This document shows, piece after piece, positions 17,914 through 26,937 of a stretch of 60,208 nucleotides of DNA; the first letter of the stretch is position 1, and each line of letters opens with the position of its first letter. The DNA comes from SCQX01 sp035720945. GTDB taxonomy: Bacteria > Pseudomonadota > Gammaproteobacteria > Burkholderiales > Burkholderiaceae_B. Both the position numbers and the translations under genes were made by a program. The notes below the pieces were generated by a model that saw only the letters and a program-made list of their open reading frames with translations, was not told the DNA's origin and did no database searches. The stretch spans positions 1-60,208 of the forward strand of contig DASTNK010000126.1 of assembly GCA_035720945.1 (NCBI GenBank). The letters run 5' to 3'.

Positions 17914-18620
17914 GCGCCGCGCTGGAAGTGCGCAACCTGACCGTCCACTACGGCAAGATCGAGGCGGTGCGCGGCATTGACCTGGCACTCGAGCAGGGCG
18001 GCATCACGGCGCTGGTTGGCGCCAATGGCGCCGGCAAGTCGACCACACTGCTCGCCCTGTCCGGCCTGTTGCCCAAATTGGCGGGGTCCGTGCTCTTCGA
18101 GGGTGAAGACATCACGCGGCTCGCACCGCACCAGGTCGTGGCGCGCGGCATTGTGCAGGTACCCGAAGGCCGGGCCATCCTGACCACCATGACCGTGCGC
18201 GAGAACCTTGAACTCGGGGCGTACCGCCAGGGCGGCGGCGTGGCGCTCAAGGATTTCGACTACGTGTTCGCGCTTTTCCCGAGGCTGAAAGAACGCCTCG
18301 AGGGGTTGGCCGGCAACCTGTCGGGCGGCGAGCAGCAAATGCTGGCCATCGCACGCGCGCTCATGGCCAAGCCACGCCTGCTGCTGCTCGATGAGCCGTC
18401 CATGGGGCTGGCCCCCATCGTGGTCCAGGAAATCTTCCAGGCCCTGCGCGCCATCAACGCCGACGGCTTGACTCTGTTCCTGGTGGAGCAGAACGTCCGG
18501 CAGGCACTGAAGATCTCCCAGCAAGGCTACGTGCTGGAAAACGGCAGCATGGCGCTGACGGGAACCGGCAAGGAACTGCTCGGCCATCCGCGCGTGCTTC
18601 AGGCCTACCTGGGCGTATAG
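17910..18620 (+). CDS. livF: Branched-chain amino acid ABC transporter ATP-binding protein LivF
   Basis: The 236-residue ATPase starts MSAALEVRNLTVHYGKIEAV and has Walker A GANGAGKST, signature NLSGGEQQMLAIARAL, Walker B LLLLDEPSMGLAP and a C-terminal EQNVRQAL segment. It is the last gene of livJHMGF, sharing ATGA with livG. It converges on pmbA with 88 bp between the stops, where no clear intrinsic terminator was seen. Confidence 0.93.
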   Translation: MSAALEVRNLTVHYGKIEAVRGIDLALEQGGITALVGANGAGKSTTLLALSGLLPKLAGSVLFEGEDITRLAPHQVVARGIVQVPEGRAILTTMTVRENLELGAYRQGGGVALKDFDYVFALFPRLKERLEGLAGNLSGGEQQMLAIARALMAKPRLLLLDEPSMGLAPIVVQEIFQALRAINADGLTLFLVEQNVRQALKISQQGYVLENGSMALTGTGKELLGHPRVLQAYLGV

Positions 18621-18708
18621 CGCCAGAGAAGCTCCGGCGACAGCCCTTTCGCGCCGGCTCCCGCCGCACGGGCACTGAAACGCCACGGCGCCGGCGCATG
18701 GCCCGGTT

Positions 18709-20076
18709 TCAGGTACCCGCCACCGCCATCTGCTCGATCAGAATCGAGCCTGTGGTCTTGGACCCCCGGGTGATGGTGTCGGCCCCCACGGCAACAATCC
18801 GTTGGAACATGTCGGCCAAGTGCCCGGCGATGGTGATCTCTTGCACGGCGTGCATGATGACACCGTTCTCGACCCAGTAGCCAAAAGCGCCACGGGAATA
18901 ATCCCCCGTGACGTAATTCACGCCTTGCCCCATCAGTTCTGTGACCAGCAGCCCGGTGCCCAGTTTGCGCAACATGGCGCGGAAATCGTCTTTCGGACGC
19001 GTCAGGCGCGATGACAGGACAAGATTATGCGAGCCGCCGGCATTGCCGGTGGATGCCATGCCGAGTTTGCGCGCTGTGTAGCTGGACAGGAAATACCCCT
19101 GCAGCACACCCGCGTCGACCAATCGGCGAGGCTGCGTGCGCACCCCTTCGTCATCGAAAGGCGCGCTGCCCATGGCTCCCACGATGTGCGGATCTTCGTC
19201 GATATCGACATGCCCGGACATGACCGGTTTACCCAGTGAATCCAGCAGGAAACTGGCCTTGCGGTACAACGCGCCGCCACTGACCGCCTGCACCAGCGCG
19301 CCCAGCAACCCCACCGCCAGCGGCGCCTCGAAGAGCACAGGAAACTTGCCCGTGGGAATGCGCCGCGCCGACAACCTGGCCAGCGTGCGCTCGGCGGCAT
19401 AGCGGCCCACGGCCTCTGGGTCGGCCAGATTGGCCGGATCGCGCGCGGCGCTGTACCAGTAGTCACGCTGCATGGCCGCGCCTTTTCCGGCGATCGGCGC
19501 CACCGACAGGCTATGACGGGAATACGGATATCCGCCGAGGAATCCTCGGCTGTTGCCCATGACGAAATGCCCCTCGAGCGTGCCAACCGATGCGCCTTCG
19601 GTGTTGGTCACGAGCGGACTGACCGCGCGAGACGCGCGTTCCACCCTCAGCGCCAGTTCGGCGGCTTCTTCGGCCGACAAGCTCCAGGGATGATGCAGGC
19701 GCAGATCGGACACGTCATGCGCGAGAAATTCCGCTTCGGGCAACCCCGCAGCCGGATCTGGCGCCGTGTAGCGAGCGATGTGCCACGCGGCCTCGACCGT
19801 CTGGCGCAGGGCGTCGGCGGAAAAATCGGACGTCGAAGCCGACCCGCGCCGCTGCCCGGCGTACACGGTGACATCCAGCGAGCGGTCGCGCGTCTGCTCC
19901 ACCGTTTCGAGCGCGAGCTTGCGCACCGAGACCGACAGGCCACGGCTTTCCGACACCTCGGCCACCGCGTCCGAGGCGCCCAGCGCGCGCGCCTCGTCAA
20001 GCGCCTGGCGCACAAGATCCCGGAACCGGCCTTGATTCTCGGCGATCGGCAATTCTGAAACGGCGTTCTGATTCAT
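18709..20076 (-). CDS. pmbA: Metalloprotease-related protein PmbA (TldE)
   Basis: PmbA/TldE is the non-catalytic partner of the TldD metalloprotease, involved in processing of peptides such as microcins and in antitoxin turnover in E. coli. The 455-residue protein has the N-terminal TldD/PmbA domain (LDVTVYAGQRRGSASTSDFS) and the conserved C-terminal part (NYVTGDYSRGAFGYWVENG, EITIAGHL). No HExxxH is present, as expected for the E subunit. AAAGAG precedes the ATG. It is divergent from darP across a region with a 21-bp inverted repeat; the same pairing of neighbours occurs in many proteobacteria. Confidence 0.94.
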   Translation of the reverse strand: MNQNAVSELPIAENQGRFRDLVRQALDEARALGASDAVAEVSESRGLSVSVRKLALETVEQTRDRSLDVTVYAGQRRGSASTSDFSADALRQTVEAAWHIARYTAPDPAAGLPEAEFLAHDVSDLRLHHPWSLSAEEAAELALRVERASRAVSPLVTNTEGASVGTLEGHFVMGNSRGFLGGYPYSRHSLSVAPIAGKGAAMQRDYWYSAARDPANLADPEAVGRYAAERTLARLSARRIPTGKFPVLFEAPLAVGLLGALVQAVSGGALYRKASFLLDSLGKPVMSGHVDIDEDPHIVGAMGSAPFDDEGVRTQPRRLVDAGVLQGYFLSSYTARKLGMASTGNAGGSHNLVLSSRLTRPKDDFRAMLRKLGTGLLVTELMGQGVNYVTGDYSRGAFGYWVENGVIMHAVQEITIAGHLADMFQRIVAVGADTITRGSKTTGSILIEQMAVAGT

Positions 20077-20144
20077 ATGAGACTCTTTCATTCGATCCGG
20101 AAATGGGCTGTCGGGAATGCCACCCGAACGGGCCGGCCCAACAA

Positions 20145-20204
20145 AGGATCCTCTGGGCAAGCCACCGCGCCGCACGACCACCTGTGGCTTATCCAGAGGA
20201 TCCT
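20145..20204. repeat. 21-bp near-perfect inverted repeat between pmbA and darP
   Basis: The arms at 20145-20165 and 20184-20204 begin AGGATCCTCTGG and end CCAGAGGATCCT. They match at 19 of 21 positions and flank an 18-nt spacer. There is no T-tract. It lies centrally in the divergent intergenic region, 69 bp from the pmbA start and 25 bp from the darP start, so an operator controlling both genes or a leader hairpin is plausible. Confidence 0.7.
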
Positions 20205-20228
20205 CAAGACGGTTATCATAGCGAATTA

Positions 20229-20864
20229 ATGCCGCCCTCTTCCAACCCCATGCCCCACAACGATACCGCACCGCTGGATGCGCCGTCGGAACCGACGGAC
20301 GACGACAAACCCAGCAAATCCCAGGTCAAGCGCGACATGCACGCGCTGCTCGACCTTGGCAAACAACTGGTGGATCTGCCCGTTGACCGACTCCGGCAAC
20401 TCGATCTGGCCGAACCTCTTTATGACGCCATCCTGCTGGCCCAGCGGACACACAGCCGCGAAGGCCGACGGCGCCAGATCCACTACGTCGGCAAACTGAT
20501 GCGCAAAGCCCCCGCGGAAGCCATCCGCGTGCAGCTCGACACCTGGGCCAACGGTTCACGCGAGGAAACCCGGTCCATGCACCGCCTGGAAGCACTGCGC
20601 GATCTACTGCTCAACGACGACGATGCCCTCACCCAGCTGCTGCAGGACTACCCGGGCGCCGACGTGCAGCAACTACGCGCCCTGATCCGCGCCGGCCGCC
20701 GTGAGCGACAGCAGAACCAGACCCTGCAAGCCGGCCAGGAACCCATCCGCAAACACTATCGCGCCCTGTTCCAGGCCCTCAAGGCCCTGTCGGCCGGCAC
20801 CCCCGCCGACACATCCGCCACAGCGCAGCCCGACACGCCCTCGACTGAAGCGCCTGCCTCCTGA
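20229..20864 (+). CDS. darP: Ribosome biogenesis factor DarP (YjgA)
   Basis: DarP binds late 50S precursors and helps domain maturation in E. coli. The 211-residue protein contains the conserved SKSQVKRDMHALLDLGKQLV, LDLAEPLYDAILLAQ and REGRRRQIHYVGKLMR. The acidic N-terminus and a Thr/Ala/Pro-rich C-terminal tail make it somewhat longer than the 183-residue E. coli protein. A second ATG seven codons downstream could also serve as start. It is divergent from pmbA. Confidence 0.92.
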   Translation: MPPSSNPMPHNDTAPLDAPSEPTDDDKPSKSQVKRDMHALLDLGKQLVDLPVDRLRQLDLAEPLYDAILLAQRTHSREGRRRQIHYVGKLMRKAPAEAIRVQLDTWANGSREETRSMHRLEALRDLLLNDDDALTQLLQDYPGADVQQLRALIRAGRRERQQNQTLQAGQEPIRKHYRALFQALKALSAGTPADTSATAQPDTPSTEAPAS

Positions 20865-20906
20865 ATGAACACGAACGTGCCCGCGATGATCCACTTCCCC
20901 ATATGA
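20865..20906 (+). CDS. Possible 13-codon leader peptide
   Basis: ATG directly after the darP stop opens a 13-codon frame (MNTNVPAMIHFPI) whose TGA overlaps the carboxylesterase ATG as ATGA. Its first four codons repeat those of the carboxylesterase (ATGAACACGAAC). No clear ribosome site precedes it. It may be a coupling peptide or simply a duplicated start; expression is not shown by the sequence. Confidence 0.3.
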   Translation: MNTNVPAMIHFPI

Positions 20907-21577
20907 ACACGAACACGCTCTCCGACCGCATCGAAATAGAAACCGCCCCCAACCCCACGCACGCCATCATCTGGCTGCATGGCCTGGGAGCCGACGGCAA
21001 CGACTTCGCCCCCATCGTTCCCGAACTGCGACTGTCCTCGAATCCGCGTCTGCGCTTCGTCTTTCCCCATGCCCCGGTCCGCCCCGTCAGCATCAACGGC
21101 GGCATGCCCATGCGCGCCTGGTACGACATACTTACGCCCGACCTCGTGCGTCGTGAAGACGACCAGGGCATACGTGATTCCGAAGCCTTGGTGCGCACGC
21201 TGATCGAACGCGAAAACGCACGCGGCATCTCCACCGAAAACCTGGTTCTCGCCGGCTTCTCCCAAGGCTGCGCCATGGCCTTGCACACCGGCCTGCGACT
21301 GGACCACCCCTTGGCCGGCATCATGGGCCTCTCGGGCTACCTGCCTCTGGCCGACACGGTAACGGCCGAGCGCCACACCGCCAACCAGAACACCCCCATT
21401 TTCCTTGCCCACGGCACCCTGGATCCCGTCGTCGTGCTGCCGCGCGCCCAGGCATCGCACCAACGCCTGACCGACATGGGCTACGACGTCCACTGGAAGA
21501 CCTACCCCATGCCGCACTCGGTCTGTCCGCAGGAAATCGCCGACATCGCCGATTTCCTGAATACCGTATTGAAGTAA
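20903..21577 (+). CDS. Carboxylesterase/phospholipase (alpha/beta hydrolase)
   Basis: The 224-residue cytoplasmic serine hydrolase is of the carboxylesterase II / abhydrolase_2 type. It has an oxyanion motif WLHGLGADGNDF, nucleophile S120 in GFSQG, acid D174 in AHGTLDP and H205 in PMPHSV. The family cleaves short-chain esters or lysophospholipids; the natural substrate here is unknown. Its start overlaps a possible leader ORF. Downstream, a short tandem repeat precedes the end of the opposing acetyltransferase gene. Confidence 0.9.
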   Translation: MNTNTLSDRIEIETAPNPTHAIIWLHGLGADGNDFAPIVPELRLSSNPRLRFVFPHAPVRPVSINGGMPMRAWYDILTPDLVRREDDQGIRDSEALVRTLIERENARGISTENLVLAGFSQGCAMALHTGLRLDHPLAGIMGLSGYLPLADTVTAERHTANQNTPIFLAHGTLDPVVVLPRAQASHQRLTDMGYDVHWKTYPMPHSVCPQEIADIADFLNTVLK

Positions 21578-21584
21578 CCAACCC

Positions 21585-21615
21585 ACCACCCCACGACACC
21601 ACCACCCCACGACAC
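21585..21615. repeat. Two tandem copies of a 16-bp C/A-rich unit
   Basis: ACCACCCCACGACACC is followed directly by ACCACCCCACGACAC. It lies just past the carboxylesterase stop in the convergent gap. No hairpin or T-tract is evident. Confidence 0.7.
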
Positions 21616-21675
21616 AGCAAGAGCGGGGCGGGCACCCAGGGTCGGGCCGACTTTGTCGCAAGCCGGCCAACCGAC

Positions 21676-24174
21676 TCAAGAAGCAACGGCGCCCTCCCCC
21701 AAATCCAACCACACCCGCCGCATCCCCGGATCCTCCTCGTCGGGATCATTCTTGAACCCCAGATGCGTCATCAACCCCAGCATCGGCCGATTGCCCGTCA
21801 GCACCACCCCGTCTATATACGCCAGCCCCTGCTCCCGCGCCGCCGTGATCAAACCCCGCATCAGCACATGCCCCAATCCATGGTGCTGCCACGCATCGGC
21901 GATCACCAGTGCATACTCCGCCCCCCGCCCGTCCGCATTGCGCAGATAATGCGCGAACCCCACGATCTCGTCGCGCGGATGCCCCCGGTGCTCAGGGTTC
22001 GGCACCTGGACAGCCGCCACCAACGCCAATTCCCTGTCGTAATCGATGCGCGTGTACCGCGCCAGCATCGCCGGCGTCAATTCGCGCAGCATCGACACAA
22101 ACCGCATGTAGCGCGATTCATCCGACAGGCCCCGCACGAAAACCTGCAGCGCCTCGGCGTCCTCCGGACGGATGGGGCGCATCGTCCACGGCGCGCCATC
22201 CTTGAACACCCGGGCCTGCACCAGACGGGTGGGATACGGATGGATCGCCATATGCCGATACCCCGTCGTCTGCGGCGCGGCACTCTCGATGGCCGATGTC
22301 AGGCTCAGTGTGACGCGGGAGGTCAGCAACCGCGCGCCATGCGCGAACAACATGTCGATCTCGAGATCTTCCATGTCCGGCAGGTCGCAGACCATGTCCG
22401 AAATCCTTTCCAAAGCCTCCTGTAAAGATTCGCAAGCCGCGACTCCCAGTTCGCGCGACAGGACACGGCGCCACAGCGCACTGCGCCGAACCAACTGCCG
22501 AGCCAGATGGCCGTTGAGCGGCGGCAACTCCACCCCCTCGTCGCCCGCGGACAGCACGGCCTGGCTCCCCCCCACGCCAAACACCACGAAAGGCCCGAAA
22601 CGGGGATCGCGTCGAACCCGTATGGCCATAGGCACCGTGTTCTCGCCATGGCCATCATCCTCGCCCGGACCCGACCTGAGTGTGATCGGGACATGGAAAC
22701 ACGCAAAGAGGTCCTGACATTCGGAAGGGGTAAGGTCCCGCCGGCCATCGGCGCGAACGCCTTCCAGCACGGCCCGCGCCCGATCCGACCGCACCGGCAG
22801 TCCGAGCGGCTCCGGGGGAAGTATCTGGCGCGCGAGCTCCTGGTTATAGTGATAGGACGCAAGAATGCCAAACGCATTGGCCGCCGTCTCCGGCGTGCGA
22901 AAGGCCGGGGCCCCCACTTCGTCAAGAACATGGCGCAACGGGCGCATGCCCGCGTCACCCAGCAGAGAAACAACAACCGGCTTGCGCGCTTCGCGGGAAA
23001 GCCGCGCCAGCACCGACACCACCCCGGCGATATCCGCCAACGGATCCGGCGTCAGCAGCACCAGCACCCCGTCGACACCCGGATCCCGCACCAGTACCCG
23101 CAACGCCCGGTCCACCGTGCCAGGATCCAATGGCGCGTGCGTCACCACCGGGTTCTCCACCTGGGCGCGCGCATCCAGCATTTCGCCAAGCTCGGTGGCG
23201 GTGGCTCTGGACAGCTCGGCGCAAAACACCTTGGCGCCGGGCCCCATCGCATCGATCGCCAGTTGCGCCGCGCCATGGCCGTTGGAAAACAACGCGACGC
23301 GCCGGCCACGCGGGCGTTGTGCGTAGGTCAGCACCTTGAGCGCCGAAAACAGCTGGACGAAATACCGGACCCGCACCGCGCCAACACGCCGCAACAACGC
23401 ATTGAACACTGCGTCCTCGGACGAGGCTGGATCAAACCGCCCATGCCCGGTCTTGAGCACCACCACCGGCTTGATGCTGGCCGCCGCGCGCAGGGCACTG
23501 CCGAATCGACGCGATGATGCCGTGTTCTCCAGGTACAGCACGATACTGTCGGTTTGGGCATCCATGGCCAGATAATCGAGCACGGCGGCGACATCGATGA
23601 CCGCCTCGTCGCCCAGGGAGATCGCCGTGGAAAAGCCCAGACGAATATCCTCGGCCCAATCCAGCACCGCGCCGGTCAGCGACTGCGACTGCGTCACCAA
23701 CGCCACCCTGCCCACCAGCGCCGGCCGGGTCTCGTGGCTGAGATTCAATCCGTAGACAGGGCGTTGCACGCCCGTGGAATGCGGCCCCAGCAACTCACAA
23801 TCATGCAGGCGGGCCCAGGTCTGGCAATAGGCCATGTCCTCGATCGGGTCAGTGGTCGTCTCAGGGTGCCTCAGCAACACCACCGCGCGCGGGCGAAGCG
23901 GTGCCAAGGCCTCGAGCGCCCGGGGAATATGGACGGATGCCACACACACCAGCGCGGCATCCAGCCTGTCACCCTCGGCGACACCCGCCGGGCGCGGCGG
24001 TACCACCATGGCGCCATCGCCTCCCACCTCCACGAACTCGACGCGACCCGCCAGCGCCGACGGCGCCGCATGCGCGATGGGCAGGTCTCGATCGGCCAGC
24101 ACCAGCAGCGAACACGGCTCGAACAACGCGGCAAGACGATGACGCAACATACTCTGATCAACCCCTGTTCCCAT
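21676..24174 (-). CDS. Acyl-CoA-synthetase-like GNAT acetyltransferase (Pat/PatZ-like)
   Basis: The 832-residue protein has a CoA-binding/ADP-forming acyl-CoA-synthetase-like part (about 1-450), an ATP-grasp-like region (470-650) and a C-terminal GNAT domain from about 675 (WTMRPIRPEDAEALQVF, IADAWQHHGLGHVLMRGL). This is the layout of Pat/PatZ lysine acetyltransferases that acetylate AMP-forming acyl-CoA synthetases. The SHTG-type catalytic histidine motif expected between the KTG (241-243) and EDAVF (253-257) segments is absent and the loop is shortened. It has therefore probably lost synthetase activity, as in other Pat proteins. It is divergent from gltX. Confidence 0.85.
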   Translation of the reverse strand: MGTGVDQSMLRHRLAALFEPCSLLVLADRDLPIAHAAPSALAGRVEFVEVGGDGAMVVPPRPAGVAEGDRLDAALVCVASVHIPRALEALAPLRPRAVVLLRHPETTTDPIEDMAYCQTWARLHDCELLGPHSTGVQRPVYGLNLSHETRPALVGRVALVTQSQSLTGAVLDWAEDIRLGFSTAISLGDEAVIDVAAVLDYLAMDAQTDSIVLYLENTASSRRFGSALRAAASIKPVVVLKTGHGRFDPASSEDAVFNALLRRVGAVRVRYFVQLFSALKVLTYAQRPRGRRVALFSNGHGAAQLAIDAMGPGAKVFCAELSRATATELGEMLDARAQVENPVVTHAPLDPGTVDRALRVLVRDPGVDGVLVLLTPDPLADIAGVVSVLARLSREARKPVVVSLLGDAGMRPLRHVLDEVGAPAFRTPETAANAFGILASYHYNQELARQILPPEPLGLPVRSDRARAVLEGVRADGRRDLTPSECQDLFACFHVPITLRSGPGEDDGHGENTVPMAIRVRRDPRFGPFVVFGVGGSQAVLSAGDEGVELPPLNGHLARQLVRRSALWRRVLSRELGVAACESLQEALERISDMVCDLPDMEDLEIDMLFAHGARLLTSRVTLSLTSAIESAAPQTTGYRHMAIHPYPTRLVQARVFKDGAPWTMRPIRPEDAEALQVFVRGLSDESRYMRFVSMLRELTPAMLARYTRIDYDRELALVAAVQVPNPEHRGHPRDEIVGFAHYLRNADGRGAEYALVIADAWQHHGLGHVLMRGLITAAREQGLAYIDGVVLTGNRPMLGLMTHLGFKNDPDEEDPGMRRVWLDLGEGAVAS

Positions 24175-24232
24175 GCGGAACCTTTTCGTACTCTAAAATA
24201 ACGGCTTCATTCGAAGCCTTGCCGATCAAGCC

Positions 24233-25660
24233 ATGACCCAAGCCGTTCCCGCCGCGACGCCCGCGGTACGCACCCGTTTCGCACCGTCCCCCACTGGTTT
24301 CCTGCACCTGGGAGGCGCTCGCACCGCGCTGTTCTCGTGGGCCTACGCCCGCCACCATCATGGAACATTCGTGCTGCGGGTCGAAGACACGGATCTGGAG
24401 CGATCCACCCCCGAGGCCGTGCAGGCCATCCTGGACGCCATGGCATGGCTCGACATGCGCCCCGACGAGGGCCCGTTCTACCAGATGCAGCGCATGGACC
24501 GCTACCGCGAAGTGGTCGCGACAATGCTCAAGGCCGGCACCGCCTACCATTGCTACAGCAGCCCGGAAGAAGTCGAGGCCATGCGTGAAAAAGCGCGCGC
24601 AGCCGGGTTGAAACCCCGCTACGATGGCACGTGGCGCCCCGAGCCCGGCAAGACCCTGCCGCCCGTTCCAGCGGGCCGAAAGCCTGTCGTGCGCTTCAAG
24701 AGCCCCCAAACCGGCACCACCGGCTGGGATGACCTGATCAAAGGCCCCATCAGTTTCGACAACACCGAACTCGACGACCTGGTCATCGCCCGCCCCGACG
24801 GCACCCCCACCTACAACTTCTGTGTGGTGGTCGATGACTGGGACATGAAAATCACCCACGTCATCCGTGGCGACGACCACGTCAACAACACGCCCCGCCA
24901 GATCACCATTTTACGCGCGCTGGGGGCCACGCCGCCGCAATACGGGCATGTCCCCATGATCCTCGGCCCCGACGGCGAGAAACTGTCCAAGCGCCACGGC
25001 GCGGTCAACGTCATGCAGTACGACCGTGACGGCTATCTGCCAGAAGCCATGATCAACTACCTCGCCCGACTGGGGTGGAGCCACGGCGACGACGAGATTT
25101 TCAGCCGGGAACAACTGGTGGAATGGTTCGATACCCGGCACCTGAGCAAGTCGGCCGCGCAGTGGGATCCCAAGAAACTCAACTGGGTGAATGCCCATTA
25201 CATCAAGGCCCTGGGCGACGCCGACCTGGCCGCGCGGGTCGCGCCGCGCATCCGCGAACTGGGGGGCGATCCGGACGCCGTCGACCTGCAAGCGGTGGTC
25301 GCGCTGCTGAAGGATCGCGCCGAAACCCTCAACCAGCTGGCCGACGGCGCCATGCTGTTCTGCGGTCCCTACCAGCCTGCTCCAGAAGAATTGCGCGGCC
25401 AGCATCTGGATGCCGATGCCGTTGGCCTGCTGCGGGAATTCGCGCGCCGCGCGGCCGGCCTGCCCGACTGGTCGGCCGCTCCGCTGTCGGCGCTGATCAA
25501 GGCCATGCTGGAAGAACACGGCGTCAAGATGCCCAAGCTGGCCATCCCGTTGCGCGTGGCGGTCACCGGCCGCAAACAGACACCAGCCATCGATGCCGTA
25601 TTGACCATCCTGGGGCGTGCCACGGTGCTGGCGCGCCTGGACGCGCTCAGCGACCAATAA
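24233..25660 (+). CDS. gltX: Glutamyl-tRNA synthetase
   Basis: GltX charges tRNA-Glu. The 475-residue class I synthetase has the HIGH region as PSPTGFLHLGG at 19-29, the EDTDLERST motif at 51-59, and KLSKRHG at 250-256. The C-terminal anticodon-binding domain is present. The length is typical of a full-size GltX rather than a GluQ-RS. It is divergent from the Pat-like gene over only 58 bp, so their promoters must overlap. Confidence 0.97.
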   Translation: MTQAVPAATPAVRTRFAPSPTGFLHLGGARTALFSWAYARHHHGTFVLRVEDTDLERSTPEAVQAILDAMAWLDMRPDEGPFYQMQRMDRYREVVATMLKAGTAYHCYSSPEEVEAMREKARAAGLKPRYDGTWRPEPGKTLPPVPAGRKPVVRFKSPQTGTTGWDDLIKGPISFDNTELDDLVIARPDGTPTYNFCVVVDDWDMKITHVIRGDDHVNNTPRQITILRALGATPPQYGHVPMILGPDGEKLSKRHGAVNVMQYDRDGYLPEAMINYLARLGWSHGDDEIFSREQLVEWFDTRHLSKSAAQWDPKKLNWVNAHYIKALGDADLAARVAPRIRELGGDPDAVDLQAVVALLKDRAETLNQLADGAMLFCGPYQPAPEELRGQHLDADAVGLLREFARRAAGLPDWSAAPLSALIKAMLEEHGVKMPKLAIPLRVAVTGRKQTPAIDAVLTILGRATVLARLDALSDQ

Positions 25661-25681
25661 GGCAGGCCATACCCGGGCCGA

Positions 25682-26179
25682 TCAGTAAGGCAGTCGATAC
25701 CCCGGCGACATGCGTGTGGCTTTGACCAGGCCATTCTCGCCACGCAGCGTCAATGTCCTGGCCGACTGCGACACCACCGTGTAGCGGTTGGTGTAGATGG
25801 GGTCGCCGGGTTCCACTGGCACCCCGTTCGACTTGGTGGTGCGCAACACCAGCACGCCTCCATCGCGGGACCAGCAACCGCTTTCCTCCAGGCCTTGGGG
25901 CGGGGTGCCAGCGCGCTTGATCTGGTCTTCGTATCGCATGGTGCCATCGGCCGACAGCCCGAACAGCACGCGGTACTTCCCCGCCACACCCCGACGATGG
26001 AATTCGCTCAGCCACGTGCCAACGGCGGGATCGCCTGGCTGCGCCGCCCGGCACACCACTTGCGCGGGCGCGGCCGGTTTGGGCCCAGGGCGCGGCTTGG
26101 GTGAGGAACATCCGGCCAGCACAATACCCAGGCCGGCGGCGACGGCGAAGAGGCCGACGTGAAACATGGCGGTGCGCAT
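25682..26179 (-). CDS. Putative lipoprotein, unknown function
   Basis: This 165-residue protein has a hydrophobic signal and lipobox VLAGC, with the acylated cysteine at 24. A Pro/Lys-rich linker (SSPKPRPGPKPAAPAQ) is followed by a small beta-rich domain (GTWLSEFHRRGVAGKYRVLF, SARTLTLRGENG). The start at 26179 gives a complete signal sequence and has CAAGG upstream. No named domain was recognised. It converges on gltX with 21 bp between the stops. Confidence 0.75.
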   Translation of the reverse strand: MRTAMFHVGLFAVAAGLGIVLAGCSSPKPRPGPKPAAPAQVVCRAAQPGDPAVGTWLSEFHRRGVAGKYRVLFGLSADGTMRYEDQIKRAGTPPQGLEESGCWSRDGGVLVLRTTKSNGVPVEPGDPIYTNRYTVVSQSARTLTLRGENGLVKATRMSPGYRLPY

Positions 26180-26414
26180 ACCAATACCTTGCAAGCATCG
26201 GGCGTGGGCACCCACCGCGCATTCAAGACCACAATCGACACGGTGGTATGGCGCGCGTTGGCAAGTGCCGGCCCTACAATGAATCCGCCCGGCGAACAGT
26301 ACGCCGGACCGCGCCGCGACGTCATATAAACAGCGGCCGACGGCGCGAATGAGTGTACCCGAATGCCACAGGCGCCGGCTGTGACAATTCATAAACCGCC
26401 GGAGCCGCCGCGCC

Positions 26415-26855
26415 ATGAGTCATTCCGTTCTCATCACCTTGCACCTGTTCGCCGCCATCATCTTCGTGGGCATGGTGTTTTTCGAAGTTCTGATCCTGGA
26501 AGGCATACGCGGGCAGGTGCCGCGCGACGCCATGCGCTCGGTCGAGATCGCCATCGGCAAGCGCGCCCGGCGTTTCATGCCGTTCGTGATCCTAGTGCTG
26601 TACGGAGCCGGCATCGGCATGGCCTGGCAGTTCCGCGGCGCGCTGGCGCACCCGTTCGCCAGCAGTTTCGGCACGCTGCTGAGCCTGAAGATCCTGCTGG
26701 CCCTCAGTGTGCTGGTGCATTTCATCACCGCCATGACGCTTAGCGCCAAGGGCAAGCTCAAGACCCGGCACTTCCAGCGCATACACGTCAGTGTCTTCCT
26801 GCACATGATAGGCATCGTCTTTCTTGCCAAGGCGATGTTCTATCTGCACTGGTAG
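26415..26855 (+). CDS. CopD-like four-helix membrane protein
   Basis: The 146-residue protein has four predicted membrane helices. Conserved-looking histidines lie in helix 1 (LHLFAAIIFVGMVFFE), helix 3 (LVHFITAM) and helix 4 (RIHVSVFLHMIGIVFLAK). The layout resembles small CopD-superfamily or cytochrome b-like membrane proteins of unknown role; heme or copper binding through the histidines is possible but unproven. It stands alone between two minus-strand genes. Confidence 0.65.
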   Translation: MSHSVLITLHLFAAIIFVGMVFFEVLILEGIRGQVPRDAMRSVEIAIGKRARRFMPFVILVLYGAGIGMAWQFRGALAHPFASSFGTLLSLKILLALSVLVHFITAMTLSAKGKLKTRHFQRIHVSVFLHMIGIVFLAKAMFYLHW

Positions 26856-26937
26856 CCGCGTCACTCGCGGGAGCTCCTGCGGCGCGGCCAGACAACCACA
26901 TCCAGAAAAACGACGTGCCGAAGTGAATCGCGCGCGG

